From positions 5,349,538-5,413,537 of the forward strand of contig OX467091.1 in assembly GCA_950106755.1 (NCBI GenBank): DNA of 64,000 nt, in the 5' to 3' direction. The DNA comes from Climacium dendroides (lineage: Eukaryota > Streptophyta > Bryopsida > Hypnales > Climaciaceae). A model generated the notes under the pieces. That model made no database searches. It had not been told where the DNA came from and worked only from the letters and a program-made list of their open reading frames with translations. Of this stretch, positions 50,203-63,055 are shown one piece after another. The stretch's first letter is position 1, and each line of letters begins with the position of its first letter. The translations under genes and the position numbers were made by a program.

Positions 50203-53200
50203 TCACTTTTGATGCTGCTGAAGCTCTGGACACGTTTTTCGACTGTGGCCCCGTCCTTGACACTGCCCACACTTGTAAGGCCCCCGTTTCACTCCCTTGG
50301 CACGTCCTTTGTACTTTTGCAGCTCCTTCGCTTCTCTCTCCACCTCTCCTCTCCCCGGACACTGTCGTCTCGTATGCCCTGCTTGCCCACACACTCCACA
50401 GCGGTACACGCGCTCTGTGTTCCGAGTTTTCGGCACATATCCAAGCTCCGGGCAATAATGTCGACGATGCCCCTCTTTCCCACAGTTCTTGCATGAGAAT
50501 TTCACTCCTGCGCATTAGGAGCTGTCAAAGTTCAAGACTTGTGCTCAAAGGATCTTGCCTCAAAAGTACTACTAATCTGTGTTGGAACTTCAAATCACGT
50601 TGCCCGAATTGCACAGGGCGAATCTGGAAACAAATTTCGAAAGCAGTATGGAAATTGTGCATAAGGTGAAGCGGTCATGAAGTGTGCTTCAAGGCATGGA
50701 TCTGGATTGGATTTTCACAGGAGTTGCACACCTTTGTCAAAACATTTTTCAATCTATTTTCTTTGAAAGACGAGAAAAAGTTACAGCTCACCTACTTTAA
50801 TTCATATATTTTGGACTCTTATTGAATTAGTTATGAATTTTTTTTTAAGTTGTGAAACTGTGGAGCGCTCTGAACTTGTTTCTGCCTTGGAGTGTTTAAT
50901 GTGAGTTCATAGAAAACTCGAAAATTATGTGTTGTTGCGTTAGAGGATGCTTTTGATGGAGGGCAGTTTTAGCACACACGCTTATTACGAGCCCATCTGA
51001 CTTATTAGTACTGTACCTTTCATCTGCAATCCTCGCATCCTGCGATTCTCAGGGTTCTGGAAAAAACGTATTTGATTCTCTGAAACCTTTCGCTTGGCAG
51101 CGTCGGTGTTCTTTGCTGCCTGGAACAGAAAATGCGTGAGGAGCGATGACACAAATCAGATGGAATAGATGTATCATTAGTCAGAAGCACATGGTGTCTT
51201 TAAGCAATGTCTCAGAAGATCAAACTGCTAGTGTAAGAGCAGTCAAATGAATGCCCAAATTATCGATTCAAATCTGAAGTAATAGAAAAAAGACCGAAAA
51301 CTTTGAGATCTTTTATATTTACAGTTAGAAATCGATGGAATGAACAAGAACAATGGGATGATTGGATGGTTATGAAAAATTTAAGGAAGTCAGTTTTTCT
51401 TCAAATAGTCCCTAGATTTTGCATTAATCCAAACCATGACAACAAAGCCTCTGAGATTCTCAGTCTCAAAGGTACGAACTACAAAACCGTTGAGACGGAT
51501 TACAACTTCGTCACTCTTAACCAAAGAAAATTTGAATAGGTAACTTAGCATCATGTCATCTTTATAGTGGTTTGACACGAACGACCTACCATTACACACA
51601 AAACCTTCACATTCAATGTTCTAAATGGAGAAATCAGCAAGAGAGAAGTAAACACACAGACCTTGATAGCAGCCACCATTCGAGAATGAATAATGGGATT
51701 TTGGTGTTGATGCTTGGCCCGCTTACTAAGAGCACCTGTCCGTCTCTCCAACTCCTACAACAACCTACTTGGCTCAATGTAATGGTTGAAGGAAAAGCAA
51801 AGCATTTGGTTAAAGAAACCCAGTAGAAGTACATGCATAGGGACATCTTTGTATGAATACTAACCATAGGGAGAACACTTCCTGGATCATGGGGAAGATA
51901 CTAGTCATGATGTTGTCTAAAAGTTTTGAAAATAATCTAATTCTATTGAAAACCTTTCCAATTAAGTATGTTACATTTCACATTTGTCTAGCAGTGAAGG
52001 CTAGGAATCTGAAGACTATTAACCCTCTCCTCCAAACTAAAACAAACTATTACAAACTATTACAGGACTGCCAAAACTTGAAGATCTAGAACTCTCGGGT
52101 TTCGGGTTTCGGGTTTCGGGTGTTTTAATGACTCCTTTTTTACTACGTAGTACATAATATGCCGTGTGACGATGAAAGCAGCAAGAGAGGGTTAGGCATA
52201 CCTTTAACGAGCGGCTTATCCTTGTTCGAACAGCTTCGGGCCGAGGCCCGTACACTCGCTTTTGTGGTCTTTTAGGCACATCAGGATCAAATTTGTCAAG
52301 CGCCTCATCGTCCTCAACCATCAGAGGTGACCTGCATCAAATCCGCTCTGCCACAGTTATAGATTCAGCTTCACTGAATCTCTTCAACAAGGTGCATGTA
52401 AACACGAACAACGGATTGTACAACATCTCAATTTCAACAAAACAAGAATCATCAACCATTAGTCAGTTCCGCTGTCAATTCATGTTGCTAACACTTTCCT
52501 GTTTTCTGCCTTTGGTTGTTACGCTAGCCTCAATTTAGTGAAATGGACAAACTGGATTGAAGTCATCGGCTGTAAAGAGGCTTTTAGGGATTAGACAGCG
52601 TTAGAGAGCCAAAAGCCGAAAGGTTAAAAAAAGGGTGTGGGACATAATGCTAAGTTAAACTCTAGAATCAAGTGTGCAAGTATTATTAGTTCATCAAAAG
52701 ACTCGCAATGAATGCAGCATTACGGGTTATGATCCTCACCTTCTCTACCAAAACCACTTGACACTTTGCACTCACTTGTGAACACAGTATTGTGACATGG
52801 ATTTGAAAGAGTAAGAATAGAATTGTGAGATGCAGCAAGAGTGAAGTTCATGAACAGCATTTTAAAAAGCTGTGTGGATGGAAGAAAAGGAACAAATAGT
52901 ACCACGTGGCAAACAATAGGATGCAGAGATGATTAAAGACACGTGAACTAACCGAGTTTGAGCTGTTTCCCAAGCCGACTCCCACACGGAATCCTCCAAC
53001 ACCATCCCCTTCCCAACACAATAAGAGCAGCTATTTGGACCCTGTGCAAGTCATTGGGGGGGGGGGGGCACATAGATTTGAGTAGATTTGAGTGTACTCG
53101 TTGCATTCTAAACTACTAATCCCTATTTTCTTGCCGTTCATTTCTGTGCTCTCGACACAAAAAAACGGAGGGTTAATGGACAAGCTCTAGTGCATTATAA

Positions 53201-54316
53201 AAGTTAACTTCTTAGTCTCCCATTCTTTGTCTCCAATGCTTAAGGAATTCAAATTTCAACTGACTAGTTGAAGTGTTCAATGGATGCTTTTGAGGAGACC
53301 CGATGGGGGAATGAATCAAAAGGGGACCGCAAAACGAGGACTTCCCCTGATGTTTCAGACTTGCAGAAGAAGTCAGGAAGACGAACCTTGGGACCGTCCA
53401 GAATATAGCCTCTTCCACGGCAAACAGGGCAAGGCACGTGCTTTTTATGCTCCACATAAGAAGACTCAGAGTCATCAATACTCTCCTCTTGCTTCCTGCA
53501 CTCCCGAATGCAAGAAATTCAGAGACAGGTCTGTTTAATTTGCAAACAATTTTCACTTCAATCTCACAGCTAATATTTCTACAACAACCCAACACACGCT
53601 AAATACTCTTTTAAACTAACTCACCAATTTGCTGAACAAAAGTATTTTGAAATTCAAGATCTTCCACCTCCCAGGTCTAAATCGAGTGACTCCTTCAATG
53701 TGCAAACCCTACCCCTTGAACACTTCAACTAGCTCTTATCATTCGCCATAACAATTGAGAGAACATACAATACCTCATCTTCATGTCGATTCCTAAGCCA
53801 AAGAAATCTTCAAAGGGATCATAGTCGACCTGCTCAAAGCATTCACCCACAACCCCGCTTCAGAGCGACTTCACAATGGAGAGACCACGTACCACCGAAA
53901 GAAGACAGGGTGAGATGCCTAAACCAAATACCAAAACTACATGACCTTGAACTGATCACATCAACCGATCATATAATTGTCAAGATAATCGAATCCAAAT
54001 ATGACCAAATCTTATATCACCAGAATCAGTGAAGATCATTGCATGCATTAATCCAAAACACAAACAAAATTGAACAAAACACCAAGTAAAATTGTAAAAA
54101 ACAACATGAATCCCAAATTGAGGTTCATTTCCAGCTCACCGAGAAATCTGGGGTTTTCGGCGAGTACCCACATCCGATGAGCTTCCCCAAGCCTCTACCA
54201 AGAGGAGATGATGATACTCTCATAGCTGGAAGTCGAATAGGCACGACGACAAATGGAAAACTCCTCAGCAAATGGGTATGTTGCATCCGCCACCATCCTT
54301 GCACTCTGACACTCAT
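50203..54316 (-). CDS. Zinc-knuckle protein with DnaJ-like CxxCxGxG motifs, probably organelle-targeted
   Basis: Eight exons join in phase to 353 aa: 54316-54140, 53829-53774, 53495-53387, 53041-52953, 52331-52202, 51754-51662, 51119-51017, 50507-50203. The N-terminus (about 1-55) is Arg/Ser-rich without acids and looks like a transit peptide. Residues about 100-127 hold two CxxC-G-G motifs (CPVCRGRG and CSYCVGKG) like half of a DnaJ zinc-finger domain. A basic linker includes SVWESAWETAQTR and FFQNPENRR. The C-terminus has three CCHC knuckles: CKNCGKEGHRRHYC, CGVCGQAGHTRRQC and CGQCQGRGHSRKTC, which bind Zn and probably RNA. The pattern matches, from memory, the plant zinc-knuckle family typified by At4g19190. 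The exon 3 donor (GTTCGT) is weak but gives the correct phase. An in-frame TGA upstream supports the ATG at 54316. It is not a retroviral gag fragment, because introns and full-length collinearity are preserved. Confidence 0.88.
52095..52121 (+). repeat. TTTCGGG heptamer array in a zinc-knuckle gene intron
   Basis: About three and a half consecutive copies of GGGTTTC sit in intron 5. The unit differs from the plant telomere unit TTTAGGG by one base. Confidence 0.7.
53056..53068 (+). repeat. 13-G homopolymer beside a 3' splice site
   Basis: On the transcribed strand this is a C13 run starting 15 nt upstream of the first base of exon 4 (53041). It may serve as a polypyrimidine tract. Such runs are length-unstable and prone to sequencing error. 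Confidence 0.8.
53925..54130 (+). mobile_element. Diverged piggyBac-like MITE in zinc-knuckle intron 1
   Basis: It contains the family's central order: AACCGATCATATAATTGT, ACCAAATCTTATATCACCAG, AATCAGTGAAGATCATTGCA, then an A-rich half. Clear terminal repeats and TTAA are not preserved, so the boundaries are approximate. It is antisense to the gene. Confidence 0.4.
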
Positions 54317-57000
54317 TGCTGCCAGACCCGAAGCCCAAAATCAACAGTCTTCAAACAGAATTTGCCATTAAGAGCAGCTTCAATGTCCACAAACTAAAGA
54401 GACTCCAGGGCTCCCAAAGCAATGGAATGCCGTCTTCAGTTTCAGCCTGTTCTGTGACTTCCAAATTGGTTGAACTAAGCGAGCATGGAAGTAGAGATGA
54501 ATGAGAAATTGCGAAGTACCCAAAAAGGTTGATCCAATTTATGGAAATTTCAACTGAAACATAACTTAGTCTCGAATTCCGCAGCAGACTACAGAGAGAA
54601 GAAGCTGGTGAAGTGAAGCCTTTCAACCAAGTGAAGGCTTGATGGGTGATGTGGCTCTGGGCAGTCGGTGCCTGTGGGGTCTGCAATCCTCTCTAATTGC
54701 ACTGCCTTTGGAGACAAATGAGCGGCCACTGGCACATGGGTTGAGAACTTGACATGTGGAGATTGTGTTCACCCATCCCTCAATAATAAGCCCCAAAATT
54801 TGCCCCTCCAAATACACTTCTAACTTTTCATTGGTTTATTATAATTAGAACTTGAAAATTTTATCATCAGAAGTATATTCTAAAGTAGTCTAATAGGCAA
54901 AAGAAAATTTAAATTTAGACATTGGACAATGAAAATAAACTGCTTCAAAATATAACTAAAAGATGAAAATTATAGTGATTAGTCTTAACAAATCAAAATT
55001 ACCAAAAGTACATTACACTTTGAATAAGCAATCAAACATGGATTCTATGATTATATTGAAAAAGGTTTTGTGGAGTCTTGTTGGTAGTCAAAACGAAATT
55101 CTAGATTCTCTTCTTACACATTTTTTGAACATATGGTATGAATTTTCAAAGTCTTCAAAATAGGTGATTTTGAATCCAATTTTAGATTCTTGTAAATAGT
55201 GGCAATACATATAAGGCAATTTTAGAACATTTGGGGTTGGATTTAGGTGTAGTTAGCTTAGTAAATTTGAAGAAGAATATGCTTTGGATTACCCCTATAG
55301 CTTCTAAAAAATCTTTGAGATACATATCCCCGTAATCAACAAACAAAAGAAGATCGATTCATAAGTTCTACTTCTTCTTCTCCGCATGTATTGGAGATGA
55401 GGGCAAAAATAGAATCAACTAGCAATAAATGACTTGATAATGAATTTAGAGGATCCCACAAAATCAAGTAAATATTGAATGAGGAAGCAAATTTTACTTT
55501 GGTAAACATGATTTGTTGAAGCCTCTATGATTTATTTTTCTTAATTTACTTTTGAAGCACTTTATTTCCATTTTCAATATCTAAATTTCAATTTTTTTTG
55601 TATCCATTCAAAGTATTTTGAATACAATTTCAATTATAGAAATTTCAAGTCTTAATTATAAACTACTGAAAATTAGAAGTTTTTTTAGGATGACAACATA
55701 ACTTCCCAATTGAAGCCCCCTTAAGAGCATGCCTTATAAATGTGGAAAGTTCGAGCCCTACGAAGATCACTTTCAAGGGTTACTTAGGATAGAAAATAAT
55801 TGTGTGGTCTTGCTAGTAGAATGGTAGTCGACAAAGAATTTCAAATTCTAATAGAATGTATTTTTTAAATAAAAATATATTCAATTGTTATTACTAAAAA
55901 ATAGGTATTCATTATTTTTTTAATTTGAAAAATTTCAAAATTCAGTGCAAAAGATGGGTTTAGATATTTTTCTACCTTCATTGACCTCAAAACAAAACTC
56001 CTTATAATTTTCACTTTGTTATTTGAAATTGAATGGTTTAAATGTCTTTAAGTAGGTATTAGTCTATATAATTCCAAAAGTTAGTTAATATTTTTTTTAA
56101 TATATTTTTGTTTTTTCCTTTGACATTCAAATAAATTAAAAAAAACTCTTATGTTTGCAATATTTTTTATAACAATGAGAAGCAAAGCTTCATACATGAA
56201 TTAGGATAATTAGCATCCATTTAAAAAAATTAATGCCAAATTCCAAAGTCCATGCTTGAGTTTTCAAAAAATTCAAAGTAAACTCTTAAATCCTTTGGGT
56301 TTAAGCATAAATTGTTTTCATTAAATTTTATTTGAAAATAAAAAATGATTCCAATGCAATATAGTGTGCATAATTTAAACACCATATGGATATATTATGA
56401 AATTTCATAGTTTTATTTGTAGATGAATAAAAAATTGACATTAGACCTTCTTAGGCTCTAGTGATTTCAATATGCCCCCCTTCTATCATTTACATTTAGG
56501 TCTAAAAATGGCTTTTGATCCAAATATAGAATCTATATTTTATATAGCGATAATTATAGGTACACATATCTTAGTGCTTATGATACTATTTTACAAGGAA
56601 TGCACTATTTGAAATAATAATGTATTTAACATAATTTTCACAAGATTATCAATTTTGTAGAGATTCAAAAATTAAGAATTAATTGGTAAATGAAATGTCA
56701 ATTGCATCAAATTAGATGAATTCTATGGTTTTGTTTTATTTTGAGCTACATGTCCTAGTATAAAATTGTATACCAATCATAGTTTTAGAGCATATACACA
56801 ATATATGCTCTAAAACTATGATTGGTATACAATTTTTGGCATCATAGTTAATTTTGGTGATGTGCTCCAAACAATATAGACACTTAGCATTATTTATCAC
56901 TTGTAGGAAGACACTTATCAAACCCTATAGTCCTATTGTTACTATGTGGAAAGAAATTGATTTTAGATAGGCTTGTGTGTCTTAAATTCTTTAGAATTTT
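54317..57000. other. Zinc-knuckle promoter side and AT-rich intergenic DNA
   Basis: Up to about 54790 the composition is moderate, as for a promoter. Beyond that it is AT-rich without supported genes, apart from the perfect hairpin at 56762-56836. Confidence 0.4.
56762..56836. repeat. Perfect 35-bp-stem hairpin with 5-nt loop
   Basis: Arms 56762-56796 and 56802-56836 are exact reverse complements over all 35 bases, with loop CACAA. The left arm begins AAAATTGTATACCAATCATA. It could be a recent MITE, a small-RNA precursor, or a palindrome prone to cruciform extrusion; the sequence alone does not decide. Confidence 0.9.
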
Positions 57001-57719
57001 TTAAAAACTTTCATTGTAGAGGAATTTCTTTGAAAGGAAGTTTGTCTTTTGTAGGTGTGTACTATGTAGGTAATGATGGCAATATGGCTACAAACCAAAT
57101 GAATTGCAATAGTAATAAGACTTCACTTAACGATCTAACTATTAACAAAGAAAAGGACATGGAGAATTCTATAGACAAAGATAACAATTTTAGTTTCAAC
57201 ATCTTTAATACTCCTGCCTCTTAAAACACTTTGGTTAAAAAGTGCTCATTAAAGGAAGGCAACAAAGACCATCTCCATAGTGCCAAGTCTCATATTTCCC
57301 TAAGAGAATTATCATCAAACCTAATTTTTTTTTGTTGGTAGCCTAGTTTGAAGCATTGTCCTCTCAAGTAACTAGCATGGAGTTTCGTCTTGGAATAGAA
57401 GTGTTAGATTTATCATTGAGGTCCATGAAGTAAAGGCCACAACCTATGTTCATTTAGAAGGGTCAAGGATAAAAGTTGTTCTAAATTTATAGACCAAGCA
57501 ATGCAAGAGTAATCTAGAGCACACTCTTATATAGATACAAGTGCAAAAAAAGAAATTTGATCCCCTTCTAGAGAAATTTGCCTCTTTGTACAATGAGCCC
57601 TTGTTTTTTTAAGATCCATAGGCAAATTGTATTTTTCCTTACTAGAAATTGCCATCTTGTATTGACATGTTTGAAAAGTTATAGACTTTTTGAACAGTGT
57701 TCAAGATGAATTGAGAGTC

Positions 57720-59220
57720 AACTAGTATACTTCAATGGTGAAGAATAAAGAGACACATGAAACCTATATATGGAAATCTTGAATGGACATTGTTTGAGTC
57801 TCAAGATTGACAAAAAATTTGGCAGTTACTTTGTATATGGGGTTAAGAAATTTCCAAACGTACAATGTTATTGGGCCACTTATGAGTTTTTGTATCATTG
57901 TTTTATTATTTCACAATTCTTAATGGAAAATTGGTTTGAAGCAATATCAAAGTGTTCATATGTCTACAACACAAAAGTTTGTGGAAGCAAGTCCAAGAAA
58001 AATAAGTGAGACAAATATTAAAAATACATTTGTATGTTGATGCCATCAAAGGAAGTTGTAAAAAGATGGGGAAGTTGAATCAAAACATAACCATTGATGA
58101 ATCTATGGTCAAGTATAAATATAGGTTTTGTCTAATAAGACAATATGTCTCTAATATACTTCTATGGTTTGGATCTTTGGGATCAAAATCTGGGCATTGA
58201 TTGATGCAATACATGGTCAAATATATATATGGATATGTAGTGTGTGTTGTGAAAAAGAATAGGCATCAAATGAAGAACAACCAAAATAAGCTATTGGTAG
58301 GATTCAAAAAATTACTACATCACAAAGTTTAAACCCTATGGTTTGTCAACAATTATCATATGGTTATCATTATTTCATGAGTTCGCACGCTAATTACAAT
58401 TTATCACATCATTACAATGCATTACTTTGCATTGTTATTGTATCGTTACAATGCATTACTTGCAACTGCATTATAACGATGCAAAATAATGCATTGTAAT
58501 GATATAATAAATTGTAATTAACGTGCAAATCCATAAAACAACGATAACTACATGATAATTGTTGACAAACCATAGGGTTTAAACTTTGTGATGTAGTGGA
58601 AAGGATTTTGGAATGAAAGGCATGGAGGTAGTGAAGGAACTCACAGTAAATTTGTAAACTCAAGGCCTCGTAGTAAATGAATTTTTTTTTCACTTTGATT
58701 TCATTATTCATGCAACTTTGAAATATAGTACAATGACTAATGGTACACTAAAATCATTTTGCAAATATATTCCATGAAAAATGTAGAATTCAAGCATTAC
58801 AAAGAAGAAAGAGGTGATTTGGTGTGGTTGGTGCATGTACAAATGGCAAAATATGTTGCCTAGCATGGAAGGACAAAAAGACAATATTAATCTTATTCAT
58901 TTATGCTAATTTAGTGCCACCTAGGTGGATAACCAAATAGTGTTGCAAGTATTAGACGATGGGCAAATCCCAATGAAGTTGGGACTTATGTATATTCAAT
59001 ATCAAAAGAATATGCAAGAAATTGATGGTATAAATAAGTTGATAATACAAATTATATTTGGCAATAACAAAAAGTCACAAGTAGTGGTATTATTTTTTCA
59101 TTGTGAGTTTTTGCAAGAAATACTTAATGTTTTTGTCTCAAAAATATTGTTTTGGACTATAGTATTACCTATACTGCAAGTACTTCAAATACTATGCAAG
59201 AACAATGTAGTGTAAGTCAT
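57720..59220 (+). pseudogene. Decayed piggyBac-type transposase
   Basis: Three forward-strand pieces align in order with the piggyBac (DDE_Tnp_1_7) pattern. Around 57836-57985 the frame reads KFPNVQCYWATYEFL and NWFEAISKCSYVYN. After a frameshift, 58035-58130 reads VDAIKGSCKKMGKLNQNITI then DESMVKYKYRF, with the conserved IDESMV block. After another frameshift, GIKIWALIDAIHG (about 58178-58216) carries a further catalytic-region motif. After the inserted foldback element, YQKNMQEIDGINKLI (about 58999-59043) resembles the YN-x-x-M-x-G-V-D segment. Frameshifts and stops make it non-functional. The ends of the parent element are not identified. Confidence 0.7.
58314..58597. mobile_element. 284-bp foldback MITE inserted in the piggyBac relic
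   Basis: The left end ACTACATCACAAAGTTTAAA (58314) pairs with the right end, AAACTTTGTGATGTAGT (to 58597), and pairing continues through CCTATGGTTTGTCAACAAT. Inner arms repeat TTACAATGCATTA. Most of the element forms one imperfect hairpin. It separates two parts of the transposase remnant, so it inserted after or during its decay. Confidence 0.7.
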
Positions 59221-62200
59221 GAAAATATATTTTAAAATAAAATAAAATAAAATAAATTTAAATTTAAAACTATTAAAATATTAAACTATTAAAAAAAATT
59301 TACAAGTTTTAAAAAATAAAAAATAAGTTTAAAATCAATATTGTACTATGCAATACTATCGCCTATTATAGAATATCTACTATAGTTTGGATGACCAAAA
59401 ATTAGCAAAAAATGGATATATGAACATTTTAATTTCTAAAAAGTTTAAAATTTAAAAATACATTTTTTCCTAACTTGAAGGTAATCCTTCTTAGCCATTT
59501 AATATATCTTTAGAAAAGAAATTGTGTTCCCTACACTTATGCAAAGGTAGTGTACTTTGAACACATATAGAAGATGGACATTTTTTTTCTAGAAAATCTT
59601 TTTGCAAGTTTGCGTAACTTTAGTAGAAGTCTTTGTCTTTTAATTTTGACCTTCAAATTTGCATTTCTTGATAAAAAAATAGTACTACCCTGCAGCCCTA
59701 CTCCAATGACAAAGATAAACATTTAAGCGAGGAGTGTTTTAAAAAGTGAAAAAATACTCAATGTCTACAACTACCACATATACCTTTATTTCCAAATTTC
59801 ATATGAAAGTGTAAAACTAACATATGTTGTAAAAATTATGAGCAAAAAAATCTACATGTTTAAAGTCAATTGAGGGAATAAAAAAAGGATATTAAATATT
59901 TCTTACAATGATATTCATCTACTTAATATATATATTGCCAACGTGGATTATGCTCAAAGTTTTTTAGAGTTTCTGGTTTCTCCAAGATTCAATACATAGA
60001 TCTCATCTCACTTTCGATACACAATTGATGAAGGGATTTGGCATGCAAGTGGAGCTAAAAAAAGAAATTAAGGAATGCTACTCTACATATTCATCAAGTA
60101 TTTAGAATACACATGGCCTATGGTCTATACAGAAGTCTTAAAAGATTAGTAGATAATGCAATTTAAAATGTTTGCATGTATGTCCCGATTGTGGGGGATT
60201 TTATACATGCAAGTTCTCTTGATGTTGGAATTGTCATTAAACATAGTGTTATTTAGTCAACTGAAGACATCAAGAGATGTTTGTGCTCCCTATTTTCAAT
60301 ATATAAGTTTGACTACTATGTTTGTGAAGGGAGTTATACATGTTGGTTGTAGAAAACAAAGATTTCAAATAAGGTCTTGTTTGAAATCTTAATGTCAAAT
60401 CATCTAAAAACCTTTGTAGCTTCATTTATTTATTTTTCAAATAACAAGTGCAAATTATTCTAGTGTCTTAGTGTCTGTATTAATATTTCTTATGTTGGAA
60501 GTGCAAGAACAGTCAATGGCTTAACCCTTGAGTACCCCGTAGGCCAAAATGTGGCCTCTTTGACTTGGAAGGTTGTCCTTGTTTGATTGTTATTATCTTT
60601 CAAATGGTACGGTCAAATCATTAGTTCATTTCCATGCACCTTTGGACCTCTCTCTGCTGCCAATTGGTATGGTCAATATTTTGTGGATCTCATTTTGAAT
60701 GGTAGTTTTAAGAGGAATGAGTTCCAAAAGGTTTGGATTTCAGTGAATTTGAGTTGGGTGCTTAGGGGTTAAATTCCTTTTTCAGATAGAGGAGATGAGT
60801 TTTACCTAATGGGATTTTGTGCTCTTGTGAGTGAGAAGGTGATGGCAGACCAATTACAAGGTATGTGCACCTAAAAGAAACACTCTCCTAATTGGGACAC
60901 CTAGCTACATCTGTTCAAGATTCCAAGCTTGGATTTTTTACGTTGCTGTTTGGATCAGTGACCAGCACCAATGTCGCAGGAAACGAGTGCCTGCAATGTG
61001 GCGCGCGAGGAGTAGCCCGCACCGTATTGGCAGTTACGGCAAGCGAAGGACTTCTTCGGTAGTCAGTATCGTGACCGTTGCAGCACTGTTCACCTTCGCT
61101 ACAGTACCGTGGTGTCTTCCTCTCGCCCAGCGCGCTGCGGAAGTGCAAATGCCATATTGCAACCTGGCAGGACTATTTTTTGCTTGATGGAGCTCCGAGC
61201 GCCATGATCCGTGCTTGATGGCTATTTAAGGCACCTCATTCCTATCAATGAGTTTCTGAGACACACCGCCAAGCGCAATTTCCCGAATTTTAAGTAGGGG
61301 AGGAAAACGGTAATCATCCGTCGTTTTAGCTTCGTCCACAATGTTAACAGTTCCAGTGAAAGCAATCCCCATATCGTCCTATTACGGACTTACTTTCGCG
61401 TACATCACTTCAACTTATAATAATGCCATTGCTTATTTTACTTTGCGTTATTCCTGGTGCACACTGTCTGCTTTCGTTGGCTGTCCACTTCCGTAAATCC
61501 GTACTCCTTCGTTACTTTCTGTCACTGGCCGCCATTAATTCTGCCTACAATCCTAATCCAATATTATTGATATCCATAAACTTCACCACATCCTGCAAAC
61601 CTCGATCTCCGCTTCGATGACCGCTGCAATCGCCACTTCGATCGCCGCTTGTGAACCTGGACCAGGGCCCTACTGGAAAATGGAAGCTAAATCTAGTCAC
61701 TGTTGACATATCATTCCCATTAGGGTTCCATCCTCTATTCCTGCACTACAAGATGACATTAGGTTAGGAATCGTGTATAAAGACTAGAGCTCGATCTAAA
61801 AGCTCCCTCTTTGTTTTTCTTTGCTAATACAAGCAATATGCACAATCTAGTTGTTGTGGTACACAACTGAGGTTTTCACTACAGTCAGTCGGTACGATTG
61901 AAGATCTATCCTGAATGGGGTCTTAAATGGAGTACGTCTCTCTCTCATCGACCGAGCCGGTTTCTGACTGAGTTTGTGTCACATGCTCTCACGGGCAGTT
62001 TTCATCCAGACTCTTAGTTAGTCGAGGGCTAGCTTGAGGCGTTAAATATTGATACCAGTATTGAGCAGTGCCGTCCTGGAATCTTGAAACAAATATAACA
62101 AGGCAAGTGCCTCATTCTCGTGCCCTTAATTTTTTGCTAAGCACAATAAGTTTGGTAACTAATGCATTCGTGTCGATCAGCTATATGTACGTCCGTTCGT

Positions 62201-63055
62201 CCGTGTGTTTCACTTGTTTGAGGACTTCGAATCGTTGGTCAAGTTTTTGCTAGATCGAAAGTTCGAAACCCACCTGGAAGCATATATATACTTAGATAGA
62301 AGCTAGCTAGATCCAGGGAGATTATCGATCGATCGATCGATCTCTGGTTCTCGGATTGCCATTTCCAATCATATTTCCGTAAGAGAAGAACCCTGGACAG
62401 TCTCTCTGTGAGACACATGGTTCGGTAGTGAGGGCAGTCGCGTCTTGTATCTTCCACTGAGGTTTATATGGAACTTCGTCATTAAAGCTGCAACCCTAGC
62501 TGCAAGATTGACTTCGGTTCGAACTCCTACTGTTCATGTATCTCGCGGCCGTATTTGTTCGTCACGTCAAGTCTTGCATAAATTTGATGAAAAATGTATG
62601 TCCGTTATCAATGAGGTCGGTTTGGGATAGCATGATGGCTTGTTATTCGGGCTAATTTCGAATTTAGAAGTGAAGACGTGCGGATCGGACACGATGAATA
62701 CCATCTGGAACAAAAATTTTATCGATAGAGTCATCAGATTCATCATCGTGAAGCTTTCTAGAGACGTTTTTCATAGTTTACTTCCGTATTCTGTAATCCA
62801 GTACATACAACTGGGGATACTAAGTAGATGATTCTTAACAAGACGGGGGGACAACGTAATATGAACAATTCAGCCCGAACATAGATCTTTGGTGTATGGT
62901 CATGTTTGAAATTTGGGCAAAATTTGCTTGAGATTTACTCATTCTAGATCCATGCATGCCAGTCCCGATCTCTAAGTCCTGTGAGCACTTGTGTGTCACA
63001 ATTTTGAATTTGAAATAAGCAAATTGTAATGTTCAAATGAGACCATAATTACAAC
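59221..63055. other. Right-hand intergenic region
   Basis: AT-rich to about 60900, then of more balanced composition. A TATAAAG-containing stretch near 61774-61850 resembles the end of an LTR but lacks a clear partner or target duplication. A GATC microsatellite occurs at about 62324-62343. No gene is supported. Confidence 0.4.

Noticed and set aside
50203..50507. Retrotransposon gag origin for the CCHC knuckles
   Set aside because: The exon joins in phase with seven upstream exons to a full plant-type protein; no protease or reverse transcriptase is nearby.
50139..50669. 176-codon plus-strand frame
   Set aside because: It is antisense to the zinc-knuckle last exon, has no recognisable motif, and lacks the zinc-knuckle Cys/His pattern.
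61680..61890. Solo LTR
   Set aside because: It has a TATAAAG and a polyadenylation-like stretch, but no convincing TG...CA boundaries, target duplication or partner were found.
62500..62540. tRNA gene suggested by GGTTCGAACTCC
   Set aside because: The T-loop-like string lacks matching acceptor, D and anticodon stems around it.
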